A stretch of 64,000 nucleotides of DNA from positions 124,001 through 188,000 of the forward strand of contig NZ_RZIJ01000012.1 in the NCBI RefSeq assembly GCF_003989665.1, written 5' to 3'. Below, in pieces: positions 1-9,362 of the stretch. Source of the stretch: Azospirillum doebereinerae (GTDB lineage Bacteria; Pseudomonadota; Alphaproteobacteria; Azospirillales; Azospirillaceae). The position numbers were made by a program, and so were the translations under genes. The stretch's first letter is position 1, and every line of letters begins with the position of its first letter. The notes beneath the pieces are model-generated. The model had not been told where the DNA came from. It searched no databases and saw only the letters and a program-made list of their open reading frames with translations.

Positions 1-366
1 GCGCGCGCCATGTGCACCGAGCCGGTGCTGCTCTGCCTGGACGAGCCGGCGGCCGGCCTGAACCCGCGCGAGTCGGGCGAGCTGGCGGAGATCCTGACCT
101 TCATCCGCGACGCGCGCAACCCCAACGGGCACCGCACGGGCGTGCTGCTGATCGAGCACGACATGAGCGTGGTGATGCGGATTTCCGACCATGTGGTGGT
201 GCTGGACTACGGGCGGAAGATCTCCGACGGCGATCCGACCTCGGTGAAGAACGATCCGGCGGTGATCCGCGCCTATCTGGGCGAGGACGAGGACGCCGAG
301 CTGCCGCCGGAGGTGGCGGGCGACCTGCCGGCCTCGGTCGTGCATCCGGCGCCCAAGGAGATCTGA
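1..366 (+). CDS. livG: LivG, branched-chain amino-acid ABC transporter ATPase (3' part)
   Basis: This is the C-terminal 121 residues of a LivG-type ATPase; its 5' end lies outside the window. It shows the Walker B segment LLCLDEPAAGLNP near the start and the H-loop LLIEHDMSVVM, and ends with the C-terminal tail usual for LivG. LivG powers branched-chain amino-acid import together with LivF at the LivHM channel. The stretch is indistinguishable by eye from the end of the complete livG at 40479-41378. livF follows after 3 bases, so the two are co-transcribed. The unseen upstream part may or may not be an intact copy. Confidence 0.93.
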   Translation, partial: ARAMCTEPVLLCLDEPAAGLNPRESGELAEILTFIRDARNPNGHRTGVLLIEHDMSVVMRISDHVVVLDYGRKISDGDPTSVKNDPAVIRAYLGEDEDAELPPEVAGDLPASVVHPAPKEI

Positions 367-369
367 GGA

Positions 370-1089
<720 letters not shown>

Positions 1090-1090
1090 G

Positions 1091-1444
1091 ATGGAGCACC
1101 TTCTGGGCGCGTCGCTTCCGGTGTTCCTCGGGCTGACGGTGGTGGTGTTCGGCGGCTTCGCGGTGCTGACCGGGCAGACGCTGGCGGAGGGCTGGAAGCC
1201 GGTCTCCAGCGTGCTGGCCTATTCGCTGCTGCTGGGTCTGGGCGACCGCTTCCTCGCCTGGGGTCTGTTCGGCGAGCCGCTGCTGTCGGTTTGGGGCTTT
1301 GCGGTGCACACGGTGGTGATCGGGGCGATCACCCTGACCACCCACCGCATCGCCATCGCCCGCCGCATGGTCAACCAGTACCCTTGGCTCTACGAGCGCA
1401 ATGGGCCCTTCGCTTGGCGCGAACGGTCCCCGGCGCGGGGCTGA
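1091..1444 (+). CDS. DUF6867-family small membrane protein downstream of livF (copy A)
   Basis: A 117-residue protein with about three hydrophobic segments (roughly 8-28, 38-56, 68-88) and the tail motif MVNQYPWLYERNGPFAW. From memory this matches the DUF6867 family, which travels with liv operons in alphaproteobacteria; its function is unknown. It starts 1 base after the livF stop. It is identical to the copy at 42103-42462 until the last ~15 residues, where this copy ends RSPARG and the other ends RVGAGSGE. The divergent tails mark the right edge of the duplicated block. Confidence 0.8.
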   Translation: MEHLLGASLPVFLGLTVVVFGGFAVLTGQTLAEGWKPVSSVLAYSLLLGLGDRFLAWGLFGEPLLSVWGFAVHTVVIGAITLTTHRIAIARRMVNQYPWLYERNGPFAWRERSPARG

Positions 1445-1805
1445 CAGTATTTTCAGCAAATAGCTTAATGTTTGGGCTGCGGAAGACAACAACCGTCAAT
1501 CCTAGGATCGGCGGTTGTTTCCGAAGAACAAGCACCACTTTTTCAAAGTCACAAGACGGCTCAAGCCGCGTCGGAATACGGTAAACACTCCGTAAACGCT
1601 GAAATTTTCTTGCACCCGCCGGCTTTTAAGCGGAATGCGATAGATTTCATGCAGAGTCGCCGATACCATACGGCGATCACTGTTCTTTACACATGAAAAC
1701 GACGGAACGCGGCACCGGACAACCCCGGTTCCGCGATCGGCAGCGTGCAGGCGGGCGCCGGGCAGGCGGCGCCTTGATCCATCGGCAGGGGGAAGGGACA
1801 GTCTC
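1445..1805. other. Intergenic region between the copy A liv end and a chemoreceptor gene
   Basis: About 360 bases with lower GC than the flanking genes. It holds the hairpin at 1488-1519 and, close to 1806, a purine-rich ribosome-binding stretch (GGGGGAAGGGACAG) for the chemoreceptor. CGTAAAC or a close variant occurs twice near 1580-1600. I see no convincing gene. Confidence 0.6.
1488..1519 (+). terminator. Hairpin after the copy A liv genes, possible terminator
   Basis: AACAACCG at 1488-1495 pairs perfectly with CGGTTGTT at 1512-1519, and the loop contains the self-complementary ATCCTAGGAT. It lies about 45 bases past the DUF6867 stop and is followed only by a weak T run, so it may instead be a protein-binding inverted repeat. 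Confidence 0.4.
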
Positions 1806-3491
1806 ATGGCAGCGGACATCGGCACCGGGTCTCGGCCCCGTCATTTCTGGACCATCGGCCGCAAGGTGACGGCGGCCTTCGTCGTCGCCATCGTCGGCGG
1901 CTTCGTCGTCATCATGGGCCTCCAGGCCAAGATGCAGTACGACGACACGGTGCGGCTCGCCACCCACGACGCCCGCGTCAAGACCGACATGCTGGCGAAC
2001 GCCACCAAGACCAGCTTCGTCGCCAACGACGGCGCCTCCATCGAGACGGAGTTCATGCCGCTGGCCGACAGCACGGAGGTGCAACTGGCCTCCCTGAAGG
2101 CGGCGGCGCCCGGCGGCGTGCTGGCCGATTACTCCAACACGCGCTTCCTGAAATACGATCTGTCCGCCGACCAGGACCTGATCGACGCCGTGCTGGCCGG
2201 CAAGGGCGCGCAGACCCGCTCGGCCAAGGGCCACATCGTGGTGACGGTGCCGGTGGTGACCGGCAAGAGCAACCGCTTGGTCGGCGCCCTCCAGATCGCC
2301 TGGAGCTTGGAGCAGCAGATCGACGCCATCATGAACCAGATGCGCAACCAGATCGCCATCTGCCTGATCGCGCTGGTGGTGCAGATCGTCCTGCTGAACC
2401 TCGTGCTCGGCGGCATGCTGGTCCGGCCGCTGCGCGCCATGACGGCGGCGATGGCCGATCTGGCCGGCGGCAACACGAGGGTCGACGTGCCGGGCGCCGG
2501 GCGCCGCGACGAGATCGGCGCCATGGCCGGCTCGGTCACCGTCTTCCGCGACAACGCCCAGGCCATCGAGCGTATGCACGCCGTCCAGGCCGACGCCGAC
2601 GCCAAGGCCGAACAGGCCAAGCGCGCCGCGCTGATCGACCTCGCCGACCGCTTCCAGGGCACGGTGATGCGGCTGGTCGAGGGCATCGCGGCCTCCGCCT
2701 CGGGGATGACCGACAGCGCCGGCAGGATGGCGGCGGTCGCCAGCGAGGCGTCCGACCAGTCGCGCAACGTGGCGCGGGAATCCGACGACATCCAGGCCAA
2801 CGTCCGCTCGGCGGCGGCGGCGGCGACGCAGCTCGCCGGTTCCATCGGCGGCATCACCGAACAGGTCGGCCACTCCGCCCAGATCGCCGGGGAGGCGGTG
2901 TCGCACACCGACCGCACCAACGCGACCGTGCAGGGGCTGATCGCCAACGCCGAGCGCATCGGTCAGGTGGTCGGGCTGATCCACGCCATCGCCAAGCAGA
3001 CCAACCTGCTGGCGCTGAACGCCACCATCGAGGCCGCCCGCGCGGGCGAGGCCGGCAAGGGCTTCGCCGTGGTGGCGACGGAGGTCAAGGGGTTGGCCGA
3101 CCAGACCGCCAAGGCCACCGACGAGATCGCCGCCCAGGTCAACGCCATGCAGAGCGTCACGCGGGAAGCCGCGACCGCCATCGGCTCCATCGGCACGACG
3201 ATCACCGAGATCGACAGCATCGCCGGCGCCATCACCCAGTCGGTGCGCGAACAGAACGCCGCCACCCAGGACATCGCGCGGGCGGTGGAGATGGCGGCGC
3301 TGGGCACCCAGGGCGTTTCGACGACCATCGCCTCGCTGGCCCACACCGCCGAGAGCGCCGGCGCCACCGCCGGCAGCGTGCTGTCCGCCGCGCGCGGCCT
3401 GTCGGACCAGGCCCGCACGCTGGCCGCCGAGGTCGACCGCTTCCTGACCGAGGTGCGGTCGCAGGCCAACGCCGGGGCGCGGGCGGCGTAG
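1806..3491 (+). CDS. Methyl-accepting chemotaxis protein
   Basis: A 561-residue transmembrane chemoreceptor. TM1 lies at about 21-40, a periplasmic sensor of about 140 residues follows, TM2 is at about 182-204, then a HAMP domain (to about 255) and a signalling domain. The hairpin tip carries the hallmark [18 protein letters not shown] and [10 protein letters not shown] near residues 400-430. It would pass ligand signals to CheA/CheW and so set flagellar bias. The ATG follows a strong GGGGGAAGGGACAG site. The sensor resembles a small single-Cache fold but I cannot name its ligand. No che genes are nearby, so it is an orphan receptor. Confidence 0.95.
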   Translation: MAADIGTGSRPRHFWTIGRKVTAAFVVAIVGGFVVIMGLQAKMQYDDTVRLATHDARVKTDMLANATKTSFVANDGASIETEFMPLADSTEVQLASLKAAAPGGVLADYSNTRFLKYDLSADQDLIDAVLAGKGAQTRSAKGHIVVTVPVVTGKSNRLVGALQIAWSLEQQIDAIMNQMRNQIAICLIALVVQIVLLNLVLGGMLVRPLRAMTAAMADLAGGNTRVDVPGAGRRDEIGAMAGSVTVFRDNAQAIERMHAVQADADAKAEQAKRAALIDLADRFQGTVMRLVEGIAASASGMTDSAGRMAAVASEASDQSRNVARESDDIQANVRSAAAAATQLAGSIGGITEQVGHSAQIAGEAVSHTDRTNATVQGLIANAERIGQVVGLIHAIAKQTNLLALNATIEAARAGEAGKGFAVVATEVKGLADQTAKATDEIAAQVNAMQSVTREAATAIGSIGTTITEIDSIAGAITQSVREQNAATQDIARAVEMAALGTQGVSTTIASLAHTAESAGATAGSVLSAARGLSDQARTLAAEVDRFLTEVRSQANAGARAA

Positions 3492-3630
3492 CGGGGCACG
3501 CCACAGTTTCGCCATCCCCCAATGCTCTCCTCTACCATCGCGCCGCTGGGCAAAACCCGTCCCGGCGCCCTATATGGGTGAAGGCGCGAGTCTGCAACGC
3601 CGGGATCTGGATGCCGAAACGGGGGACGGG

Positions 3631-6270
3631 ATGAAGCAGGACGCACAGCGGCCCGATCCGGCAAGGACAGCTCCGGCCGGCGCCCCGCCCTCCGAACCGC
3701 GCGCCCGGCTGTGGCAGGCCCGCTCGGCGCTGGTCTGGGAGCGGCTGGGGCCGGCGGTCTGGGCGCCGCTGAGCATCCTGGGCGTCTTCGCGGCGCTCGC
3801 CCTGTTCAACCTGCTGCCGCATCTGCCGGGCTGGCTGCACGCCGCCGTGTTGGTCCTGCTGGTCGGCGCCTTCCTGCTGGCGGCGATCGCCGGATTCCGC
3901 CGGCTTCGCTTGCCCGACGAAGCGGAGGCCCGGCGCCGGCTGGAGCGCGACAGCGGACTGCCCCACCGCCCGCTGAACACCCTGCGCGACCGCTCGGCCG
4001 GCGGCGACCCGATGGCCGAGGCCCTGTGGCGTCTGCACCAGGAGCGCACGCGGGCGGCGATGCGCCGGCTGCGGGTGGCGTGGCCGGACTCGACGGTGCC
4101 GAGCCACGACCGCTTCGCCCTGCGCGCGCTGGTCGTGCTTCTGATCGTGGTGGCCGGCGCGAGCGGCTGGGGCGATTGGCGGCCGCGCCTGATGGCGGCG
4201 GTCTCGCCCCGCTTCGACGGCGGGGCGGTCGCCGCCACCGCGACTCTCGATTTGTGGGTGACGCCCCCCGAGTACACCGGCCTGCCCCCGGTCTTCCTCA
4301 AGGCCGGCAACACGGTCGCCGCCCCGACCGACCAGCCGATCGCGGTGCCGAAGGGCAGCCAAGTGATGGCGCGGGTCAGCGGCGGCGGCGGCACCCCGAC
4401 GCTGGAGGCCGGCGAGCGCTCCGCCCCCTTCGAGACGGTCGATCCCACCACCTTCCAAATCCAGCATCCCATCGAGGCCGGCACCCGCATCGCGGTGACG
4501 CAAGGAGGCCGCACGCTGGGCTCCTGGCCGGTCCGCGTCGTGCCCGACAGCGCCCCCATCGTCGCCCACGCCAACCCGCCGGCGGCGGGCGAGCGCGGCG
4601 CCCTGCGCCTGGACTACACCGCCCGCGACGATTACGGCCTGACCGAGGTGAAGGCGCAGGTCCGCCCCGCCGCTCCCTCCCCGGCGCCCGGTCCCAACCC
4701 CGCCCCGGCCCCACTCCTGGCCGCCGCCCTGCGCGACGCCCCGCCGCTGGAACTGCCGCTGGCCCTCCCCGGCCTGCGGCCCAAGGAGGCGCGCAACAGC
4801 GCCTTCCACGACCTGACCGCCCATCCCTGGGCCGGGCTGCCGGTGACGGTCCGTCTGATCGCCACCGACGGCGCCGGCCAGACCGGCCAGTCGGAGGACG
4901 CCGCGATCACCCTGCCCGAGCGGGTCTTCAACCATCCCGTCGCCCGTGCCATCGTCGCGCAGCGCAAGATCCTGACGCAGCGCCCGGTGGAATCGCGGGT
5001 CGACGTCGCCCGCGCGCTGGCCGAGCTGTCGACCCGGCCGGGGCAGTTCGGACAGGATCTGGTCGTCTTCCTGGCGCTGCGCACGTCGGTCGCCCGGCTG
5101 ATGCTGGACGACAGCGAGGCGTCGATCCCGGCCTTGCAGCAGTTGCTGTGGGAGACCGCGCTGCGCATCGAGGACGGCGGGCTGTCGCTGGCCGAGCGCG
5201 ATCTGCGCGACGCCGAGCGCCGGCTGTCCGAGGCCCTCGACAAGGGCGCCACCGACGCCGAGCTGAACCAGTTGATGGACGAGTTGCAGGCGGCGCTCGA
5301 CAAGTTCATGGACGCCATGGAACAGCGGATGATGGAGGCCCTGCAGCGCGGCGAGCAGATCCCGACCGTCCCGCCCGAGATGGCCGACCAGATGACCGAC
5401 CGCAACGACCTCCAGCAGATGATGGACCGCATGCGCGAGATGGCGCAGACGGGGTCGCGCGACGCCGCCCGCCAGATGCTGTCCCAGATGCAGCAGATGC
5501 TGGAGAACATGCGCTCCGGCGCCATGGCCCAGCAGGGGCAGCAGGGCAACCAGCAGAACGAAGCCTGGCAGATGATGCAGGAGTTGCAGAAACTCGGCCA
5601 GCAGCAGCAGCAGCTTCTCGACCAGAGCTTCCGCCAGTCCCAGGACCAGATGAACCAGCAGGGCCAGCAGGGACAACCCGGCCAGCAGGGACCTCGCGGG
5701 CGCCAACAACCGGGACAGCAGGGGCAGCAAGGCCGCAACAGCCCCGGCAACATGGCCGGCAGCCCGACGTTGCAGAAGCAGGCCGAGCAGCAGGAGGCGC
5801 TGCGCCGCCAGTTGGGTGACCTGATGCGGCGGATGGGCGAGCAGTCCGGCGGCGACATCCCCCGTCCGCTGGGCCGCGCCGAGCGCGCCATGCGCGACGC
5901 CGCCCAGGCCTTGCAGCAAGGCTCGCCCGGCGCCGCCGTGCCGTCGCAGACCCAGGCGATGGACGAGCTGCAACAGGGCATGCAGAGCATGGCCGAACAG
6001 CTCGCCCAGCAGATGATGATGGGGCAAGGCCCGGCGATGATGGGGCAGCAGGGCCAGCAGCCCGGCCGCCAGCAGGGCAAGGGCCGCGACCCGCTGGGCC
6101 GCCGCCCGTCGGGCTACGGCATGCAGGACTCCAACGACGTGAAGATCCCCGAGCAGTCGGAACTCCAGCGCGCCCGCGAGATCCTGGACGAGCTGCGCCG
6201 CCGCTCCGGCCAGTACGGCCGCCCGCAGCCGGAACGCGAGTACATCGACCGGCTGTTGAAGCAGTTCTGA
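3631..6270 (+). CDS. DUF4175 / TIGR02302-type large membrane protein
   Basis: About 879 residues. Two membrane segments lie near 42-62 and 70-88, a third near 163-182, followed by a long periplasmic part. From about residue 610 to 840 it is extremely rich in Gln, Met and Gly, with runs such as GQQGQPGQQGPRGRQQPGQQ. This architecture matches the alphaproteobacterial DUF4175 (TIGR02302) family, whose function is unknown. I chose ATG 3631 because GGGGGACGGG precedes it; an in-frame ATG at 3574 lacks a ribosome site. The gene stands alone between a chemoreceptor and a convergent ETF-QO gene. Confidence 0.8.
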   Translation: MKQDAQRPDPARTAPAGAPPSEPRARLWQARSALVWERLGPAVWAPLSILGVFAALALFNLLPHLPGWLHAAVLVLLVGAFLLAAIAGFRRLRLPDEAEARRRLERDSGLPHRPLNTLRDRSAGGDPMAEALWRLHQERTRAAMRRLRVAWPDSTVPSHDRFALRALVVLLIVVAGASGWGDWRPRLMAAVSPRFDGGAVAATATLDLWVTPPEYTGLPPVFLKAGNTVAAPTDQPIAVPKGSQVMARVSGGGGTPTLEAGERSAPFETVDPTTFQIQHPIEAGTRIAVTQGGRTLGSWPVRVVPDSAPIVAHANPPAAGERGALRLDYTARDDYGLTEVKAQVRPAAPSPAPGPNPAPAPLLAAALRDAPPLELPLALPGLRPKEARNSAFHDLTAHPWAGLPVTVRLIATDGAGQTGQSEDAAITLPERVFNHPVARAIVAQRKILTQRPVESRVDVARALAELSTRPGQFGQDLVVFLALRTSVARLMLDDSEASIPALQQLLWETALRIEDGGLSLAERDLRDAERRLSEALDKGATDAELNQLMDELQAALDKFMDAMEQRMMEALQRGEQIPTVPPEMADQMTDRNDLQQMMDRMREMAQTGSRDAARQMLSQMQQMLENMRSGAMAQQGQQGNQQNEAWQMMQELQKLGQQQQQLLDQSFRQSQDQMNQQGQQGQPGQQGPRGRQQPGQQGQQGRNSPGNMAGSPTLQKQAEQQEALRRQLGDLMRRMGEQSGGDIPRPLGRAERAMRDAAQALQQGSPGAAVPSQTQAMDELQQGMQSMAEQLAQQMMMGQGPAMMGQQGQQPGRQQGKGRDPLGRRPSGYGMQDSNDVKIPEQSELQRAREILDELRRRSGQYGRPQPEREYIDRLLKQF

Positions 6271-6324
6271 GGCGGATGGTTCTTACAAGAGTTACTGACA
6301 GAACCGGGTGAGTGTCGGCTTCGA

Positions 6325-6434
6325 TGCCCCCACCCTAACCCTCCCCCGCTTCGCAGGGGAAGGGACTGCCGCTGGACACCGACAAGCGTCCTGCCTCCTC
6401 CCCCGCCCAGCGGGGGAGGAAAGAAGTGGGGGCA
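6325..6434. repeat. Intergenic palindromic repeat (REP/BIME-like), member 1
   Basis: About 110 bases with outer arms TGCCCCCAC and GTGGGGGCA and inner arms around CCTCCCCCGC / GCGGGGGAGG, with a short central segment (GACACCGACAAGCGTCCTGC). It is a divergent member of the family seen at 11433, 16639 and 63053. It lies between convergent genes and could form a long stem acting as a bidirectional terminator. Confidence 0.75.
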
Positions 6435-6474
6435 ACCGTGATCGCACCCACCCGCTCAAGCCAAACGACCGTTC

Positions 6475-8121
6475 TCACATCCCGCCCGGATAGTTCGGCC
6501 CCCCGCCGCCTTCCGGGACGACCCAGTTGATGTTCTGGGTGGGGTCCTTGATGTCGCAGGTCTTGCAGTGGACGCAGTTCTGCGCGTTGATCTGGAGGCG
6601 CGGATCGCCGCCGTTCTCGTTGCGCACGATCTCGTACACCCCGGCCGGGCAGTAACGGGTTTCCGGCGCGTCGTAGAGCGCGAGATTCACGCTGATCGGG
6701 ATCGTCGGATCCTTCAGCGTCAGATGCGCCGGCTGGTCTTCCTCGTGGTTGGTGTTCGACAAATAGACCGAGGACAGGCGATCGAAGGTGATCTTGCCGT
6801 CCGGCTTGGGGTAGGCGATCTTCGGTGCCTCGCTGGCCTTGACCAGCGTGGTGTTGTCGGCGTGGTGCTTGAGGGTCCAGGGCGACTTGCCCTTGGTCGC
6901 CGTCTCGTAGGCGGCGTTGGCCAGACCGGCCCACAGGCCCTTCTGGAAGCCGGGGCGGATGTTGCGCACCGCCTCCAGCTCCGGCCACACCCAGGACGCC
7001 TTCAGACGCTCCGGATACGCCGTCACCTCGCGGGACTCCGAGCCGCCGGTCAGGTGGTCGAAGACGGATTCCGCCGCGACCATGCCCGACTTCATGGCGG
7101 TGTGGTTGCCCTTGATCTTCGGCACGTTCAGGAAGCCCGCCGCGTCGCCGATGATGACGCCGCCGGGGAAGGTCAGCTTCGGGATGGACTGGAGCCCGCC
7201 CTCGCTCAGCGCACGGGCGCCGTAGGACAGACGCCGGCCGCCCTCGAAGGTCGGGCGGATCGCCGGGTGGGTCTTGTAGCGCTGGAACTCCTCGAACGGG
7301 CTCATGTGCGGGTTCCAGTAGTCGAGGCCGACGACGAAGCCGACCGACACCAGATTCCCTTCCATGTGGTAGAGCCACGACCCGCCATAGGTCTTCGGGT
7401 CCATCGGCCAGCCGATGGTGTGGACGATCAGGCCGGGCTTGGACTGGGAAGGATCGACCTCCCACAGCTCCTTGATGCCGAGGCCGTAGGTCTGCGGCTG
7501 GCAGTCGCGGCGCAGGTCGAAGCGCTCGAACAGCGTCTTGGTCAGCGAGCCGCGGCAGCCCTCGGCGAAGATCGTCTGCTTGGCGTGCAGTTCCATGCCC
7601 GGCGTGTAGTTGCCGGTCGGCTCGCCGTCCTTGCCGATGCCCATGTCGCCGGTGGCGACGCCCTTGACGACGCCGTCCTCGTCGTAGAGCACCTCGGCGG
7701 CGGCGAAGCCGGGGTAAATCTCGACGCCAAGCTCCTCGGCCTGCGTCGCCAGCCAGCGGGCGAGGTTGCCCAGGCTGATGATGTAGTTGCCGTGGTTGTG
7801 CATCTGCGGCGGGGCGAAGGGCGACTTCATCGCCTTCGTCTCGGTCAGGAACAGGAAATGGTCTTCCCGCGCCGGGGTGGTCAGGGGCGCGCCCTTCTCC
7901 TTCCAGTCCGGGATCAGCTCGGTCAAGGCGTGCGGCTCGAAGACGGCGCCGGACAGCAGGTGGGCGCCCACCTCCGACCCCTTCTCGATCACGCAGACGC
8001 TGACGTCCTGCCCGGTCTCGGCCGCGCGTTGCCTCAGACGGATCGCCGCACTGAGACCTGCTGGGCCGGCGCCGACGATCAGAACATCGTACTCCATTAC
8101 CTCGCGCGGTTCGCGTTCCAT
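6475..8121 (-). CDS. Electron transfer flavoprotein-ubiquinone oxidoreductase
   Basis: A 548-residue ETF-QO, the membrane-associated enzyme that passes electrons from reduced ETF (fed by acyl-CoA and other dehydrogenases) to ubiquinone. The FAD-binding [10 protein letters not shown] lies near residues 17-26. The C-terminal ferredoxin-like part carries the 4Fe-4S ligands Cys491, Cys516, Cys519 and Cys522 (NCVHCKTC). Length and motifs are complete. An internal Met at residue 9 ([11 protein letters not shown]) is an alternative start. It could take electrons from the acyl-CoA dehydrogenase encoded at 59711-60907, though the two genes are not linked. Confidence 0.96.
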   Translation of the reverse strand: MEREPREVMEYDVLIVGAGPAGLSAAIRLRQRAAETGQDVSVCVIEKGSEVGAHLLSGAVFEPHALTELIPDWKEKGAPLTTPAREDHFLFLTETKAMKSPFAPPQMHNHGNYIISLGNLARWLATQAEELGVEIYPGFAAAEVLYDEDGVVKGVATGDMGIGKDGEPTGNYTPGMELHAKQTIFAEGCRGSLTKTLFERFDLRRDCQPQTYGLGIKELWEVDPSQSKPGLIVHTIGWPMDPKTYGGSWLYHMEGNLVSVGFVVGLDYWNPHMSPFEEFQRYKTHPAIRPTFEGGRRLSYGARALSEGGLQSIPKLTFPGGVIIGDAAGFLNVPKIKGNHTAMKSGMVAAESVFDHLTGGSESREVTAYPERLKASWVWPELEAVRNIRPGFQKGLWAGLANAAYETATKGKSPWTLKHHADNTTLVKASEAPKIAYPKPDGKITFDRLSSVYLSNTNHEEDQPAHLTLKDPTIPISVNLALYDAPETRYCPAGVYEIVRNENGGDPRLQINAQNCVHCKTCDIKDPTQNINWVVPEGGGGPNYPGGM

Positions 8122-8273
8122 AACCTACTCCCCCACCTTCTTGATTCTGGTGCTTTTGCTCTCTCGGTCTCGCCGCCTCTCCCGCGGGTGGGTGCTTTTA
8201 GCATAGGATGCGCCGCACCCAAATCGGGTATCCGCTGCATGTAAGACCACACGCTTTGTGGTAAGGTCAAACA

Positions 8274-9140
8274 ATGATTGACGTAAGCGACATGCTCGAC
8301 GCGCTGCGCTGGCACGCGGACATCGGCTGTGACGAGGCCATCGGCGACACCCCCACGGACTGGGCCAACCTGACCGTGCGGACCGCCGCCCGCGCCCCAT
8401 CGGCCGGCACCGCGCCGCCGACGCGCGGCCCACTTCCCGCCGCGCCGCGTCCGGCGGCGGCACGCCCGGCCGCCATGGCCGCGTCCACGCCCTACGCCAA
8501 CCCCGATCAACCCCTGGGCGCCAGCGAGGCCGGCATCAGCGCGCGGGCGCGGGCCGGGGAAGCCCGGACGTTGGCCGAGCTGGAAAGCGCTTTGCGCGCC
8601 TTCGACGGCTGCCCGCTGAAGGCGACGGCGATGAACACGGTGTTCGCCGACGGCAACCCAGAGGCCCCGGTCATGCTGATCGGCGAGGCGCCGGGCGAGG
8701 ACGAGGACCGGCAGGGCAAGCCCTTCGTCGGGGTCAGCGGCCGACTGCTGGACCGCATGCTGGCGCAGATCGGGCTGGACCGCACCCAGGTCTACATCGC
8801 CAACATCCTGCCCTGGCGCCCGCCCGGCAACCGCAGCCCGACCCCGGCGGAGACCGCCGCCTGCCTGCCTTTCCTCGAGCGGCACGTTGCGCTGGTGAAC
8901 CCGAAACTGATGGTTGCGCTCGGCGGCGTCTCGGCCAAGACCCTGCTGAACCGCAGCGAGGGGATCACCCGGCTGCGCGGCCAGTGGCGCGACTACGACT
9001 CGCCGGCCGGACCGGTGCCGCTGCTGCCGATGCTCCACCCCGCCTATCTGCTGCGCAACCCCATCGCCAAGCGCGAGGCGTGGCGCGACATGCTGGCTTT
9101 GCGGCAAAGAATGGACGAAGTCATTGCCAAGTCCTCATAA
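8274..9140 (+). CDS. Family-4-like uracil-DNA glycosylase with an incomplete Fe-S site
   Basis: A 288-residue protein whose C-terminal ~185 residues match family 4 uracil-DNA glycosylases: [17 protein letters not shown] (137-153) forms the uracil pocket and HPAYLLRNP (255-263) the second catalytic motif. It would remove uracil from DNA at the start of base-excision repair. Family 4 enzymes normally bind a 4Fe-4S cluster through four cysteines. Here only Cys113 and Cys197 remain; the other two positions are Phe110 and Trp181 (in LPWRPPGNR). The first ~100 residues are Ala/Pro-rich and look disordered. The gene is divergent from the ETF-QO gene. Confidence 0.88.
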   Translation: MIDVSDMLDALRWHADIGCDEAIGDTPTDWANLTVRTAARAPSAGTAPPTRGPLPAAPRPAAARPAAMAASTPYANPDQPLGASEAGISARARAGEARTLAELESALRAFDGCPLKATAMNTVFADGNPEAPVMLIGEAPGEDEDRQGKPFVGVSGRLLDRMLAQIGLDRTQVYIANILPWRPPGNRSPTPAETAACLPFLERHVALVNPKLMVALGGVSAKTLLNRSEGITRLRGQWRDYDSPAGPVPLLPMLHPAYLLRNPIAKREAWRDMLALRQRMDEVIAKSS

Positions 9141-9362
9141 ATATTCGAAATCATTTTCGCGGAGGTCAAAATCGTTTGGATGATTCGGTGCCGAGCCGGG
9201 CGAAACCGGCCGTAAGCTAGCACCAAACGCATCTTGCGACCGGGCTAAGGCCTTTTTCCCAGAGCCATTAACCCGTTGTTAGCGCTCGCGATTACCGAGA
9301 ACGACACGGAATGTGCGAATCCGTTGCTTGCGGTTCGTCCCGGCGTGGGTTATTCCGTGAGA

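Noticed and set aside
1677-3515. A very long minus-strand frame (612 codons) opposite the first chemoreceptor gene, and similar long antisense frames throughout.
   Set aside because: Their compositions (Gly/Asp/Val/His/Arg-rich, repetitive) are those of antisense frames in GC-rich coding DNA; the sense genes have clear domains.
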